Of a stretch of 64,000 nucleotides of DNA, positions 49,397 to 60,271 are shown piece by piece (within the stretch, counting starts at the first letter, position 1; each line of letters begins with the position of its first letter). The notes under the pieces are model-generated. The model was not told the DNA's origin. It saw only the letters and a program-made list of their open reading frames with translations, and did not search any database. This DNA comes from an uncultured Lachnospiraceae bacterium. GTDB lineage: Bacteria > Bacillota > Clostridia > Lachnospirales > Lachnospiraceae. The stretch lies in NCBI GenBank assembly GCA_949949005.1, contig CATLHM010000003.1:1-64000 (forward strand). Direction: 5' to 3'. The translations under genes were made by a program, and so were the position numbers.

Positions 49397-50776
49397 TTGG
49401 AGATGGAACAGGTAGCGAAGGAACCTAAACAACCAAGATATAGGAAAGAAAATGTCCATGGCGCCATTGCCATGGCATGGCCGGCCATTGTGGAGTCCTT
49501 TTTTACAGCCTTTGCCGGTCTGGTGGATTCGCTGATGGTAAGCTCCCTGGGGGCTTACGCGGTGGCTGCGGTGGGGCTTACTACCCAGCCGAAGTTTATC
49601 GGGCTTTCTTTGTTTTTTGCCTTGAATGTGTCAATCTCTGCGCTGGTGGCGAGGCGGCGGGGAGAAAATAAGAAGGAGGATGCTAACCGGATTTTACATA
49701 CGGCACTGATCTTTCTGGTGATAGCGGCTGTTATTTTAAGTATTGTCTTGGTGGTATTGGCAAGCCCTATTATCAGTCTGTGCGGTTCCACGCCGGATAC
49801 CCATAAGAGCGCGGTGGTTTACTTCCGTATTATTATGGGAGGGATGATTTTTAACTGTATCCAGATGGGGATCAATTCGGCCCAGCGGGGAGCAGGGAAC
49901 ACCAAGATTACCATGCGAACCAATATAACTTCCAGCACCATTAACATTATCGCCAATTATCTGTTGATTAACGGTCATTTCGGTTTCCCGGCATTGGGAA
50001 TCCATGGAGCGGCGCTGGCTACGGTTCTGGGAACGGTGGTGGCCTGCGTGATGAGCATCCTTTCTATTATGAAGGCGGAGGGCTTTATCAGTATTCCCTA
50101 TATGGTGCAAAACAAGGTGAAACCTGCATGGAAGGCTTTCGTGAATCTGGTTCGGGTGGGCTACAGTATCTTCTTTGAACAGATTCTTATGAGGATCGGT
50201 TTTATGCTCACCGCCGTGATGGCTGCCCACCAGGGCACGGATGCCATGGCAGCTCATCAGGTGGGGATGAATATCATGGGCCTTTCCTTTTCCTTTGGAG
50301 ACGGGCTTCAGGCAGCGGCGGTGGCGCTGATCGGAAGGAGCCTGGGAGCCGGAGACAGGGAGCTTGCCAGGGAATATGGCCGTATCTGCCGGATGCTGGG
50401 CGGAATTATTTCGGTTTGCCTGGCGGTGGTATATTTCCTGGGGGCAAGGCCGCTCTTTGGGCTGTTCTTTGCGGAGGCCCATATTGTGGATATCGGCGTG
50501 AATATCATGCGGGTGATCATTCTGGTGGTGGTTTTCCAGATCAGTCAGGTGATTTATATGGGATGTTTGCGGGGAGCCGGAGATACCCTCTATACGGCGG
50601 TTGCCTCCACCATCAGCGTTACCATCATCCGTACTGCTGTGTCCTATCTGGGCGGTTATGTGCTGGGATGGGGGATTGTAGGGATATGGCTGGGGGTTTT
50701 GGGCGACCAGATTTCCCGTTTTATCTTTGCCTCCGTCCGTTTCAAAGCGGGAAAGTGGACGGAAATAAAAATTTAG
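49397..50776 (+). CDS. MATE-family multidrug exporter
   Basis: A 459-residue protein with about 12 transmembrane helices in two homologous halves (first helix AIAMAWPAIVESFFTAFAGL VDSLMVSSLG). It keeps MATE features: Asp/Gln in the first helix and the GAGNTKITMRTNIT and GRSLGAGDRELAREYG loop motifs at matching places in each half. It would export cationic drugs or metabolites using Na+ or H+. TTG 49397 is 6 nt after GGGAGGT; ATG 49403 is in frame. Confidence 0.85.
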   Translation: MEMEQVAKEPKQPRYRKENVHGAIAMAWPAIVESFFTAFAGLVDSLMVSSLGAYAVAAVGLTTQPKFIGLSLFFALNVSISALVARRRGENKKEDANRILHTALIFLVIAAVILSIVLVVLASPIISLCGSTPDTHKSAVVYFRIIMGGMIFNCIQMGINSAQRGAGNTKITMRTNITSSTINIIANYLLINGHFGFPALGIHGAALATVLGTVVACVMSILSIMKAEGFISIPYMVQNKVKPAWKAFVNLVRVGYSIFFEQILMRIGFMLTAVMAAHQGTDAMAAHQVGMNIMGLSFSFGDGLQAAAVALIGRSLGAGDRELAREYGRICRMLGGIISVCLAVVYFLGARPLFGLFFAEAHIVDIGVNIMRVIILVVVFQISQVIYMGCLRGAGDTLYTAVASTISVTIIRTAVSYLGGYVLGWGIVGIWLGVLGDQISRFIFASVRFKAGKWTEIKI

Positions 50777-50785
50777 CGATAGCAG

Positions 50786-51663
50786 ATGAACTATTATCAA
50801 AGATCAGAAAATATTTTGTCAGATATAAAAAATATCATTGAAACTTCCCAACGGCAAGCCTATCATGCAGTAGATACAATCCTATCGCAAAGAAACTGGC
50901 TCATTGGATACCGGATTGCAGAGGAAGAATTAAAGGGTGAAAACCGTGCTGAATATGGGGCGAATATTATAAAAAGTTATCGCGAGAATTAACAAAATTG
51001 TACGGAAAAGGTTTTACAAAAACAAATTTATACAATTTCTATTCCTTTTATAAATGCTTTCCTGAGATTTTCCACACACTGTGCGGAAAATCTCAGAGAG
51101 TACTTTCATGGTCCCATTATCGTACATTATTGCAGGTGGCAGATTCCGCTGTACGAAGTTGGTATGAGAAAGAGGCATATGAGCAGACATGGAGTGTCCG
51201 CACGTTACAGCGTAATATTAATACGCAATATTACTATCGCATATTGCAGTCTCAACGTAAAGAGTTGGTGGAACGGGAAATGCTTGAAAAGACTTCCGAT
51301 TTCCAGAATGATAAGTTAGAATTTATCAGAAATCCTGTTATAGCGGAATTTCTTGGGTTATCGTCCAATACAGATTTTACTGAAACTGATTTGGAAACTA
51401 GCATTATATCTAATATCCAGAAATTTTTAATGGAAATGGGAAAGGGGTATGCCTTTGTAGCCCGTCAGCAGCATATCAAGACAGAGAAAGAGGATTACTT
51501 TATAGACCTTGTATTCTACAATTACATTTTGAAGTGTTTTGTCCTGATTGATTTGAAAACAGGTAAAATTGCACATCAGGATGTAGGGCAGATGGATATG
51601 TATATACGCATGTACGATGAATTAAAGAAGGGTACAGACGATAATCCGACTCATCAAATATAG
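50786..51663 (+). pseudogene. Frameshifted YhcG-type PDDEXK nuclease gene
   Basis: The first part (TSQRQAYHAVDTILSQRNWL IGYRIAEEEL ... YGANIIKS) stops at 50992. The second starts at once in another frame (RELTKLYGKGFTKTNLYNFY ... TWSVRTLQRNINTQYYYRIL) and includes the nuclease core (FLMEMGKGYAFVARQQHIKT, YFIDLVFYN, VLIDLKTGK, VGQMDMYIRMYDE). The frame changes at about 50968-50975. The protein also ends early, at DNPT, where relatives continue about 45 residues. Both defects suggest a dead gene. The intact family (DUF1016) is linked to defence and toxin-like loci. Confidence 0.8.
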
Positions 51664-51784
51664 AGAATTTAGGAATATTTTTCCACCCTTGTCCATATAT
51701 TATATAGAACATCATGAATGATCTTTTCTGATGTTTTAGACAACGTGATGTAAAAAATGAAATGCGGACAAAATGAGGTGGAAC

Positions 51785-52030
51785 ATGGCAAGAGGACAGA
51801 GAAAATCAATTGAAGAAAAAATTGCGGAGAAGGAGAAGCTGATACAGTCCTTAAAGACCAGGATGAAATCAGAACAGGCAGAGTTGGATACCCTTTACCG
51901 GGAAAAGCGGGACAGGGACTTGGAGGGCCTGAACCAGATTCTGGCAGATGCGGGGATCGACATTGACGAGGCCTCCGATATTCTCCAAAGCTACATCCAA
52001 AACAGAGAGGAAGATGAACAAAGCGCCTGA
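51785..52030 (+). CDS. Small coiled-coil protein
   Basis: An 81-residue protein with GAGGTGG upstream of ATG 51785. It begins MARGQRKSIEEKIAEKEKLI, a long charged coiled coil, and ends in an acidic helix (DIDEASDILQSYIQNREEDE). It resembles the small flexible helical proteins common in Lachnospiraceae; function is unknown. It has its own terminator. Confidence 0.65.
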   Translation: MARGQRKSIEEKIAEKEKLIQSLKTRMKSEQAELDTLYREKRDRDLEGLNQILADAGIDIDEASDILQSYIQNREEDEQSA

Positions 52031-52051
52031 GAGACGGGCGCTTTGTTTTAT
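52020..52051 (+). terminator. Rho-independent terminator
   Basis: AAAGCGCC (52020-52027) pairs with GGGCGCTTT (52036-52044), followed by GTTTT. It overlaps the end of the coiled-coil gene. Confidence 0.65.
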
Positions 52052-52209
52052 GGTATTTGAATATATTGTGGGATAAATTTTCTTCTCATATTGTATAAAA
52101 TAGATAAATGGTGTAGAATTAAGGTAATTAATCAGAAGACAGAGCAGGTTTGCCTGCCTGTTGCTGAGAGGTTATATGAATCTATGCAAATATGAGAAAG
52201 GAGAACGCT

Positions 52210-53433
52210 ATGCTTGCAACATTGATTCCCTTATTTGATGAAGAAATGAGTGTTCGGGCCTACTCTTTGTTTACGCAGAAGAAGAACTTTTTGTTAAATC
52301 CCAGTTTTCAGGGAACCGGGTCCAATGACGGAGCGGCCCAGGTGGTGGGCCTTGAGGTGATCGAGAATATGGGACTTGAGAGCCTGTCCACGGATAAAGA
52401 GGTATTTGTGGCGGTTAATAATATTTCCCTGTTTTCGGATGCCCTGATGGAGAGCACCCTGCCCCATGAGAGGTTGATTCTGCTGACAGATAATTCCGTC
52501 ACACCGAAGGACATATACATTGACAGGCTCCGCAGCCTGAAGGAGACAGGATATAAGTTTGCGATCCGTAAGCTTCCGGTACAGAGCTTTGAGGACTACC
52601 GGGAAATCCTGCTTCTCATGGACTATATCCTGCTGGATCACAAAAAAATTGACATCAGTATCGCCCAGATTTATTTTCAGAAGGTTTATCCTCATATTAA
52701 GCTCTGCGCGGGCAATATTCAGACACAGGAAATTTTTGAGGAGCTGAAGGCAAAGGGAGGCTATCAGCTCTATGAAGGGGAATTTTACCGGATGCCTGTG
52801 ACCAAAGGAGAGACGAAGGTGGCTCCTTTGAAGGTAAATTATATCGAGCTGCTCAACGTGGTGAACGGGGAGGACTTTGAGCTGACAAAAGCGGCAGATA
52901 TTATCGGAAGGGATACGGCCCTTGTGATTTCCCTGCTCAAAATGGTGAATAAGATGGCTGTAAATTCCGAGATCACCTCCATCCGCCATGCCGCCGCCAT
53001 GTTAGGACAGCATGAACTAAAAAAATGGATTAATACGGCGGTAACAGGGAAACTGTACGCAGAGAAGCCCAATGAGATTACGAGATTATCCCTGATCAGA
53101 GCCAAATTTGTGGAAAATCTGGCCCCTCTCTTCGGGTTGGCACAGCAGGGAGAGCAGTTGTTCCTGATGGGACTCTTCTCCGTGCTGGATTTGATTCTTG
53201 AACAGCCTATGGAGGAGGCCCTGAAGCGGGTAAAGGTATCGAAGGAGATCGGCGATGCGCTGATTAGCCATAAAGGAGTGTTTGCCCCTATTCTCGAGTT
53301 TGTGCTGGATTACGAGTGTGCCGACTGGCAGGAGGTATCCAGGCTGATGATCCTGAATAATATTGATATGAATCCGGTATATGAGGCCTATGTCCGGGCT
53401 CTCGGATGGTATCGCGATCTGTTCTCTGAATAA
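52210..53433 (+). CDS. EAL-HDOD signalling protein
   Basis: A 407-residue protein of the YuxH type. Residues about 1-195 are a degenerate EAL domain (the expected EAL signature is lost; VAVNNISLFSDALMESTLPH and FAIRKLPVQSFEDY remain), so it probably lacks c-di-GMP cleavage. Residues about 200-400 are an HDOD domain (YIELLNVVNGEDFELTKAAD, LVISLLKMVNKMAV, IRHAAAMLGQHELKKWI). Such proteins act in motility and stress signalling. ATG 52210 is preceded by AAAGGAG. The 160-nt leader has a small hairpin (GCAGG-TTTG-CCTGC near 52143) and no recognisable riboswitch. Confidence 0.75.
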   Translation: MLATLIPLFDEEMSVRAYSLFTQKKNFLLNPSFQGTGSNDGAAQVVGLEVIENMGLESLSTDKEVFVAVNNISLFSDALMESTLPHERLILLTDNSVTPKDIYIDRLRSLKETGYKFAIRKLPVQSFEDYREILLLMDYILLDHKKIDISIAQIYFQKVYPHIKLCAGNIQTQEIFEELKAKGGYQLYEGEFYRMPVTKGETKVAPLKVNYIELLNVVNGEDFELTKAADIIGRDTALVISLLKMVNKMAVNSEITSIRHAAAMLGQHELKKWINTAVTGKLYAEKPNEITRLSLIRAKFVENLAPLFGLAQQGEQLFLMGLFSVLDLILEQPMEEALKRVKVSKEIGDALISHKGVFAPILEFVLDYECADWQEVSRLMILNNIDMNPVYEAYVRALGWYRDLFSE

Positions 53434-53466
53434 ATAACGAATGTAATAGTAATACAGAGGTAACAA

Positions 53467-53543
53467 ACAACGGATGTCAGGCTTCGCCAGCCATCCTTAT
53501 GTTAACAACGGGCAGCACGCTTCGCGACCTGTCCTTATGTTAA
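53467..53543 (+). repeat. Two tandem 38-bp hairpin repeats
   Basis: Unit 1 (53467-53505) and unit 2 (53505-53543) share ACAAC-GG at the start and TCC-TTATGTTAA at the end. Inside, the outer stem is GGATG/CATCC in unit 1 and GGGCA/TGTCC in unit 2, and the inner stem is GGC-TTC-GCC versus CGC-TTC-GCG. Paired bases change together. The units lie between two converging genes. Confidence 0.65.
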
Positions 53544-53546
53544 TGG

Positions 53547-53578
53547 AATCCCCGCCTTTTATTGGGCGGGGATTTTTT
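53547..53578 (+). terminator. Terminator between converging genes
   Basis: AATCCCCGCC (53547-53556) pairs with GGCGGGGATT (53565-53574) and a T-run follows. It ends the EAL-HDOD transcript and contains the stop codon of the minus-strand DUF4317 gene in its loop. Confidence 0.75.
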
Positions 53579-54710
53579 CAGGCTTGATGGTATTCCTGAC
53601 AGAAATTCCATTCACCTCCACATGGTCGCTGAGCTCAATCACCAGACAGGGCCTTCCGTCCACTGTCATGGTGCTCACAAGATCCGCCCGCTCCGGATTC
53701 ACCTTCACCACCACATCCGGGGTTTTGACCTCAAAGGTTTTGGTGTTGGCCACATTGTCCACCAGAAGGGAAGTGCTTTCTCCGGCGGCGTTATCGTAAA
53801 TTTTATCAAAATCCGTCAGCCTTTCTTCCTCCACACCGCTTTTTTCCAGAAGGTCTTTGACCTGCTTCTTGTCCAACATAAGGGGCTCGGGGATTTCCTT
53901 GTGCTCCTCAATCATTTCCGTCAGATTTTCATGAATGCTTTTGACGACCTCGTATTCCGCTTCCTCTCCCAGAGTTTCTTCGATCAGGGTGTGGAAGGTT
54001 TCCTTCTGGCTGCCTGCGGAAAGGGGCAGGACGGCGCCTAAAATTCCATCCACAAACTCGGGATGGGGTTCCTCCGGATTCTTGGTATAATACAGGGTGC
54101 CGTGAAGATCGGTGGCCCTGTCGTTAAAGGCCGGGAACAGAAAGCCGGTCTGGGGCATTTCCACGATCCAGTCCCGGATGCGGTTGTGGAACTCGTTGGC
54201 TTCCACGTCGTAGCTTAAGCCCGGCTTGGAAAGATTCACCGGACACAGACAGCAGAGCAAATACTCATATACCGTGTCAGAGGCGTCCTCCATGGTGAGC
54301 CCGTCGGTGGTCTTGCCGGGGACGTCGTAGGCATCGTGGATGATCAAAATCAGGTAATTGCTCACATATTCGTAGGAACCGATGACCCGGTCATAAAATT
54401 CCTCCACCAGGGCATCGTCCTTTAGCTTGCTGTCCCTGAGCCTTAAGAGAAATTCCTGGGTACCTCCTTCTTCCTCGCTGGCAAGGGGAAATTCCAGGTT
54501 GAGCATATTTTTGCCTACGGTGCCAGAGAGGGTTTTGCGCAGCAGCTCGAAATATTTAAAAATTTCTTCCTCGGGAAGGGAGAGAAAAGCCTCCTTAAAC
54601 TCTGTTTTCTTATTCTTTTCCCCGTCCACGTAGCAGCCGCAGATCCGGGTGATGGAACAGTTCCTTGGGGTGTAGAGCCGTTTGATTTCATTTACTTCCT
54701 GTTTGATCAT
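53559..54710 (-). CDS. DUF4317 family protein
   Basis: A 383-residue protein. [20 protein letters not shown] followed by [20 protein letters not shown] is the N-terminal signature of DUF4317, a family mostly from Lachnospiraceae and relatives. Later blocks ([38 protein letters not shown]) also fit. The C-terminal part ([20 protein letters not shown]) is strand-rich. Function is unknown. Its start overlaps the end of the activase gene by 23 nt, so it is translated from the same message. Confidence 0.75.
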   Translation of the reverse strand: MIKQEVNEIKRLYTPRNCSITRICGCYVDGEKNKKTEFKEAFLSLPEEEIFKYFELLRKTLSGTVGKNMLNLEFPLASEEEGGTQEFLLRLRDSKLKDDALVEEFYDRVIGSYEYVSNYLILIIHDAYDVPGKTTDGLTMEDASDTVYEYLLCCLCPVNLSKPGLSYDVEANEFHNRIRDWIVEMPQTGFLFPAFNDRATDLHGTLYYTKNPEEPHPEFVDGILGAVLPLSAGSQKETFHTLIEETLGEEAEYEVVKSIHENLTEMIEEHKEIPEPLMLDKKQVKDLLEKSGVEEERLTDFDKIYDNAAGESTSLLVDNVANTKTFEVKTPDVVVKVNPERADLVSTMTVDGRPCLVIELSDHVEVNGISVRNTIKPEKIPAQ

Positions 54711-57700
54711 GAGAAAATCCCCCTGTTATGTTTTGATTTAGGTTTTTGTGGGCGGTGGAGAGCATCAGTTTGATCCTGTTTAGCTGGTTGACCTCGCTGG
54801 CTCCCGGGTCGTAGTCGATGGCAACGATATTGCTGGAAGGGTACCTTCTGCGCAATTCCTTGATTACGCCTTTGCCAACCACATGGTTGGGCAGGCAGCC
54901 AAAGGGTTGGGTACATACGATATTGTTTACGCCCTCATGGATCAGCTCCACCATCTCGCCGGTCAAAAACCAGCCCTCTCCGGTCTGGTTGCCGATGGAG
55001 ACAATGGGCCTTGCGTATTCCACCGTCTGGTAAATGCTGGTGGGAGGGAAAAAGTGCTTACTTCTCCGGAAAGCTTTGGAAGCGGCCCTCCGCAGAAATT
55101 CCAGGGCACGAATGCCCGCCCGCGACACAAGGGCAGCCTTTTTGCTGGTTCCCAGCTCCTTGGCCTTGTAAATCTGATTGTAAAAGCAATAGAGCATGAA
55201 ATCCAAAAGATCCGGCACCACCGCCTCGGCCCCCTCCGATTCTAACAGCTCCACCAGGTGATTGTTGGCGGCAGGGGCAAACTTTACCAGGATTTCCCCT
55301 ACGATGCCTACCTTGGGCTTTGGCTCATCCGTGATGGGAACGGCGTCAAATTCTTCGATGATCTGACGGCACATTTTTTGGAAGGTGGAAAAGCGCATAT
55401 GCTTTCCGGTGACAAAGTCCCGGCATTTTTTCAGCCATTTCTGATGAAGAGCCTCCACGCTACCCTTTTCCTTTTCGTAAGGGCGCATCCGGTAGATACA
55501 GCGCATAAAAATATCACCGAATACAGCGCCATAAGCGGCCCGCGTGAGCAGCTCAAGGTTGACATGAAAGCCCGGGTTGGACTCGATTCCTCCCAGATTC
55601 AGAGAAATAACAGGGATGTGGGCCAGGTCTGCCTTCTCCAGGGCACGGCGGATAAATCCGATGTAGTTGGTGGCACGGCAGCCCCCTCCTGTCTGGGTGA
55701 TGATAACTGCTGTTTTTGAAAGATCATATTTTCCCGATAATAAGGCGTCCATGATCTGTCCCACCACGATAAGCGAGGGATAACATGCGTCATTGTTCAC
55801 GTATTTCAAACCCATATCCACAGCCTGCCGATTGTCATTGGAGAGCACCTCAAAATGGTAGCCACAGGCATTGAAGGCTGGCTCCAAAAGGTCAAAATGG
55901 ATGGGGGACATCTGGGGACACAAAATGGTGTAGTCCTTTCGCATTTCCTCCGTAAATTTCACTTTGTTGATGGCAGAGGAACGGATGGTACGGGTCTGTA
56001 TCTTTTCTTCCTGATTCGAAAGTCCCTTGAGGTAATCGCAGGCCACAAGGCGGTTCTGTTCCCTGACCCTGAGTGCGGAGAGCAGGGAGCGAATTCGGAT
56101 CCTGGCAGCTCCCAGATTGTTCACCTCGTCGATCTTTAAACAGGTATAAATTTTGTCCGAGCCGGTGAGGATATCGTTCACCTGATCGGTGGTCACCGCA
56201 TCCAGGCCGCAGCCAAAGGAATTGAGCTGGATCAGGTCCAGATTTTCCACGGTTTTTACATAGCTGGCGGCGGCGTAGAGGCGGGAGTGGTACATCCATT
56301 GATCCGACACGATCAGAGGGCGCTCCGGCTTGGCCAGATGGGAGATGGAATCCTCTGTCAGCACAGCAATGCCATAGGAAGTGATTAGCTCCGGGATGCC
56401 ATGATGGATTTCCGGGTCAATATGGTAGGGCCTGCCGGCCAGCACGATTCCCCGCTTGCCCGTCTGCTCCAGATAGGAGAGAACTTCCTCCCCCTTTTCC
56501 TGCATGTCCTTCCTTGCCCTGGCAAGCTCCTCCCAGCCGAGGCGGGCGGCCTCCAATACTTCCTCTACCGGAAGAGCCGAAAATTCTTTGGAGAGAGCTT
56601 CGGAGACGGTTTTTAAGTCACGGAAGGAGAGAAAGGGGTTGCGAAGCTTTACCTGTCCCCGTCCGATTTCCTCCACGTTGTTTTTGATGTTTTCGGAGTA
56701 GGAGGTGACGATTGGACAGTTATAATGATTGTTTGCCTCCTCAAATTCGTTCCGCTCATAAAAGAGAGCGGGATAAAAAATGAAGTCCACTTTCTGATTG
56801 ATGAGCCAGCTCACATGGCCGTGTACCAGCTTGGCGGGGTAGCACTCCGACTCGCTGGGGATGGATTCGATGCCCAGCTCATAGATCTTCCGGTTGGAAA
56901 GGGGGGAGAGTACCACCCGGTACCCCAGCTTCTTGAAAAAAACAGCCCAGAAGGGATAATCCTCATACATATTCAGGGCCCGGGGAATCCCTACGGTGCC
57001 TCTGGGAGCTTCGTCGGCGGCAAGTGGTTCATAGTCAAAAATCCGTTTCAGCTTATATTCATACAGATTGGGAATGTTATTCTCATTTTTTTGCTTTCCC
57101 AGCCCCCGCTCGCAGCGGTTGCCGGAAATGTACTGACGGCCTCCCGTAAAACGGTTGATGGTCAGACGGCAGTTATTGGTGCATCCCTTACACTTTGCCA
57201 TGCTGGTTTCAAACTGCAAGGTATCTATCTTTTCAAAGGGGAGCATGGTAGTCTCATAGCTTTCGTCAAAACGCTCCCTGGCGATCAGAGCCGCGCCGAA
57301 AGCGCCCATGATTCCGGCAATATCGGGGCGGATGGCCTTGCATCCGGCGATTTTTTCAAAGCTCCGAAGGACAGCGTCGTTGTAAAAGGTGCCTCCCTGC
57401 ACCACGATATTTTTCCCCAGAGCGGAGGCATCGGAAACCTTAATCACCTTGAAAAGGGCATTTTTAATGACGGAATAGGCCAGGCCGGCGGAAATATCCG
57501 GTACAGAGGCGCCCTCCTTCTGGGCCTGCTTTACTTTGGAATTCATAAATACCGTACACCTTGTCCCTAAGTCGATGGGGTGCTGCGCAAAGAGCGCTGC
57601 CTGGGCGAAATCCTCAACGGAGTAATTTAAGGATTTGGCAAAGGTTTCTATGAAGGAGCCGCAGCCCGAGGAGCAGGCTTCATTGAGCTGTACGCTGTCC

Positions 57701-59064
57701 ACGGTCTGGTTTTTGATCTTGATGCACTTCATGTCCTGGCCGCCGATGTCAAGAATACAGTCCACCTCCGGATCGAAGAAGGCAGCGGCGTAGTAGTGGG
57801 CTACCGTCTCCACCTCCCCGTCGTCCAAAAGGAAAGCGGCCTTCATCAAAGCCTCCCCGTATCCGGTGGAGCAGGAGCGGACGATGGCTACCTCCTTTGG
57901 AAGGAGGGAATAGATTTCCCTGATAGCGCGGATAGCGGTCTTTAGGGGGCTGCCGTCATTGCTGCTGTAAAAGGAGTAAAGGAGCGAGCCGTCCTCCCCC
58001 ACAAGGGCCACTTTGGTGGTGGTAGAGCCCGCGTCGATGCCCAGAAAGCAGTTACCCCGGTAGGAGGCAAGTTCTCCGGCCCTCACATGGTGCCTGGCAT
58101 GACGGGACTTGAAGCCCTCGTATTCTTCCTGGGAAGAAAACAGGGGCTCCATCCGCTCAACCTCAAATTCCATTTTAATGTCGGAAGAAAGCTTTCCGGT
58201 TATTTCTTCCAAAGCAAAAATGTTCTTTTCTTTTGCACTGGAAAAGGCGCTTTTTTCCTTTGACATGGTAAAGGAGCTTTTTTCCTCTGCGTTCATGGCA
58301 GAGCCGATGGCGGCAAAAAGGTGAGAGTGCTCCGTGTCGATGATATGTTCCGCATCCAGCTTTAAGGTGCGGATAAAAGCCGCCTTTAACTCGGAAAGGA
58401 AATGTAAGGGCCCGCCAAGGAAAGCCACGTGTCCCCGAATCGGCTTACCGCAGGCAAGTCCGCTGATGGTTTGGTTGACCACTGCCTGAAAAATGGAGGC
58501 GGATAAATCCTCCTTGGTAGCGCCGTCGTTGATCAGGGGCTGGATATCGGATTTGGCAAAAACCCCGCATCTTGCGGCAATGGTGTATAAAAGATGGTAA
58601 TCTTTGGCATATTCGTTCAGGCCGGAGGCGTCCGTCTGGAGCAGGGAAGCCATCTGATCAATAAAAGAGCCGGTGCCCCCTGCGCAGATACCGTTCATGC
58701 GCTGCTCCACGTTGCCGCCCTCAAAATAAATGATCTTGGCGTCCTCGCCCCCAAGCTCGATGGCCACATCCGTCTGGGGAGCCATCTCCTTAAGGGCAGT
58801 GGCGACGGCGATGACCTCCTGAACGAAGGGAAAACCCAGGTGGTTTGCCAGAGCCAGCCCTCCGGAGCCGGTGATTACAGGGCGCAGCCTTATATTCCCA
58901 AGCTGGGCGTATGCCTTTGAAAGTAAATCGGAAAGTGTTTCTTTTATATTTGCAAAATGTCTTTGATAGTCTGAAAAAAGGATATGATGAGACTCATCTA
59001 ATATGGCTATTTTGACAGTGGTGGATCCAATGTCAATGCCAAGTGCAAAGGATTGATTCTCCAT
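54688..59064 (-). CDS. Acyl-CoA dehydratase activase fusion protein
   Basis: A 1458-residue protein with two BadF/HgdC-type ATPase domains: [18 protein letters not shown] (residues 7-24) and [17 protein letters not shown] (341-357). The first has [17 protein letters not shown] with Cys127 and IAARCGVF with Cys166, matching the cluster-ligand positions known for HgdC. The second has [12 protein letters not shown] Lys/Ser-rich linker (about 258-295) joins them. The C-terminal 750 residues hold a DUF2229-like domain ([20 protein letters not shown]) and HgdB-like segments ([34 protein letters not shown]). The family activates, or mimics activation of, 2-hydroxyacyl-CoA dehydratases by ATP-driven electron transfer. 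No dehydratase subunits are nearby, so the partner is unknown. Confidence 0.85.
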   Translation of the reverse strand: MENQSFALGIDIGSTTVKIAILDESHHILFSDYQRHFANIKETLSDLLSKAYAQLGNIRLRPVITGSGGLALANHLGFPFVQEVIAVATALKEMAPQTDVAIELGGEDAKIIYFEGGNVEQRMNGICAGGTGSFIDQMASLLQTDASGLNEYAKDYHLLYTIAARCGVFAKSDIQPLINDGATKEDLSASIFQAVVNQTISGLACGKPIRGHVAFLGGPLHFLSELKAAFIRTLKLDAEHIIDTEHSHLFAAIGSAMNAEEKSSFTMSKEKSAFSSAKEKNIFALEEITGKLSSDIKMEFEVERMEPLFSSQEEYEGFKSRHARHHVRAGELASYRGNCFLGIDAGSTTTKVALVGEDGSLLYSFYSSNDGSPLKTAIRAIREIYSLLPKEVAIVRSCSTGYGEALMKAAFLLDDGEVETVAHYYAAAFFDPEVDCILDIGGQDMKCIKIKNQTVDSVQLNEACSSGCGSFIETFAKSLNYSVEDFAQAALFAQHPIDLGTRCTVFMNSKVKQAQKEGASVPDISAGLAYSVIKNALFKVIKVSDASALGKNIVVQGGTFYNDAVLRSFEKIAGCKAIRPDIAGIMGAFGAALIARERFDESYETTMLPFEKIDTLQFETSMAKCKGCTNNCRLTINRFTGGRQYISGNRCERGLGKQKNENNIPNLYEYKLKRIFDYEPLAADEAPRGTVGIPRALNMYEDYPFWAVFFKKLGYRVVLSPLSNRKIYELGIESIPSESECYPAKLVHGHVSWLINQKVDFIFYPALFYERNEFEEANNHYNCPIVTSYSENIKNNVEEIGRGQVKLRNPFLSFRDLKTVSEALSKEFSALPVEEVLEAARLGWEELARARKDMQEKGEEVLSYLEQTGKRGIVLAGRPYHIDPEIHHGIPELITSYGIAVLTEDSISHLAKPERPLIVSDQWMYHSRLYAAASYVKTVENLDLIQLNSFGCGLDAVTTDQVNDILTGSDKIYTCLKIDEVNNLGAARIRIRSLLSALRVREQNRLVACDYLKGLSNQEEKIQTRTIRSSAINKVKFTEEMRKDYTILCPQMSPIHFDLLEPAFNACGYHFEVLSNDNRQAVDMGLKYVNNDACYPSLIVVGQIMDALLSGKYDLSKTAVIITQTGGGCRATNYIGFIRRALEKADLAHIPVISLNLGGIESNPGFHVNLELLTRAAYGAVFGDIFMRCIYRMRPYEKEKGSVEALHQKWLKKCRDFVTGKHMRFSTFQKMCRQIIEEFDAVPITDEPKPKVGIVGEILVKFAPAANNHLVELLESEGAEAVVPDLLDFMLYCFYNQIYKAKELGTSKKAALVSRAGIRALEFLRRAASKAFRRSKHFFPPTSIYQTVEYARPIVSIGNQTGEGWFLTGEMVELIHEGVNNIVCTQPFGCLPNHVVGKGVIKELRRRYPSSNIVAIDYDPGASEVNQLNRIKLMLSTAHKNLNQNITGGFSHDQTGSK

Positions 59065-59336
59065 GACCTACCGCCTTTCTGTTATCGCATTTTTTGACAT
59101 GCGTAGATATTATACGACAGGGAATTTTAAAATGCAATTGTGCAAACCTAAACATTTTGTAAAGAAAAACAGGAAAAATTTTTTTAATGCTTAAAAATTC
59201 TAAAAAATAACCGGCTTTATTTACATTTGAAAATAAGAATGATAAAATATATGAAGTTTCGGGTTTGTTCATGTATCAAAGGTTGTGCCGAAATCCAACC
59301 CATTGTGACGCAATCTGTAAAAGGAGAAGCAGGAGA

Positions 59337-60221
59337 ATGAAATTCACCGGTAATTTCGAAAAAAAGTTTGGGAAATATGCGATTAAGAATTTATCCATGG
59401 TACTGATTATCTGTTATGGCTGTGGGTATCTGATCCAGTTTACGGTTCCGGGAATGCTGAATTATCTGTACTTAAATCCCTATGAGATCATTTTTCACGG
59501 GCAGATCTGGCGGCTTATTACCTGGCTGATCGTGCCGCCCTCGAGATTTGATTTTTTTACCCTTTTGATGCTGTATTTTTATTATTCGCTGGGAACTACC
59601 TTAGAGCGGACCTGGGGGACCTACCGCTACAATGTCTATATCTTTTCGGGGGTTCTCTTTACCATATTGGGTGCGTTCCTTCTGTTTGGCTACACTGCCA
59701 TTTTTCAGAACGAAGTGGATACCAGGCTGGCGCTCTACGCCCTTTGGGGAGTCCGGGGGCCTGACAACCTTGCGCTGGGATTCAGCACCTACTATGTAAA
59801 TATGTCGATATTCCTTGCCTTTGCCAGCACCTATCCCAATATGCAGGTAATGCTGTTTTTCCTGCTTCCCATCCGGATTAAGATATTGGGCATAATCTAC
59901 GGAGCGCTTTTGGTTTATCAGTTTTTGATGGGTTCCATTGCCACACAGTTTGTGATCGCCGCTTCCCTGATGAATTTTATCGTGTTTTTCTTAACCGGCA
60001 GGGGGCAGGTTCATATGACGCCCAGGCAGGCTAAGCGGAGGCAGGAGTTTAAGCGGGAAGTGAAAAAGACTACCAGGGTCACCCGGCATAAATGCGCCAT
60101 TTGCGGCAGGACGGAGGAGACCAATCCGGAGCTGGAATTTCGGTTTTGTTCCAAGTGTCAGGGGAATTATGAGTATTGCCAGGATCACATTTTTACCCAC
60201 ACCCATATTAAAATGAAGTAA
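59337..60221 (+). CDS. Rhomboid/derlin-like membrane protein with zinc ribbon
   Basis: A 294-residue protein with six transmembrane helices. FHGQIWRLITWLIVP and TLERTWGTYRYNVYIFSG are rhomboid-fold signatures (the WR motif and the L1-loop side). The usual catalytic GxSG and later His are not in the expected form, and FLAFASTYPNMQVMLFFLLP resembles derlin-type pseudoproteases. The cytoplasmic tail is a zinc ribbon (CAICGR, FCSKCQGNYEYCQDH). It may hold or present membrane proteins instead of cutting them. ATG 59337 follows AGGAG. Confidence 0.7.
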   Translation: MKFTGNFEKKFGKYAIKNLSMVLIICYGCGYLIQFTVPGMLNYLYLNPYEIIFHGQIWRLITWLIVPPSRFDFFTLLMLYFYYSLGTTLERTWGTYRYNVYIFSGVLFTILGAFLLFGYTAIFQNEVDTRLALYALWGVRGPDNLALGFSTYYVNMSIFLAFASTYPNMQVMLFFLLPIRIKILGIIYGALLVYQFLMGSIATQFVIAASLMNFIVFFLTGRGQVHMTPRQAKRRQEFKREVKKTTRVTRHKCAICGRTEETNPELEFRFCSKCQGNYEYCQDHIFTHTHIKMK

Positions 60222-60271
60222 GCAAGGCGCTAAGGGTGTGGCTGGGATTGATTGAGGGGAGAAAATCGTTT

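Noticed and set aside
52047..52209. c-di-GMP riboswitch before the EAL-HDOD gene
   Set aside because: The conserved GEMM core sequences are absent; only a weak 5-bp hairpin is present.
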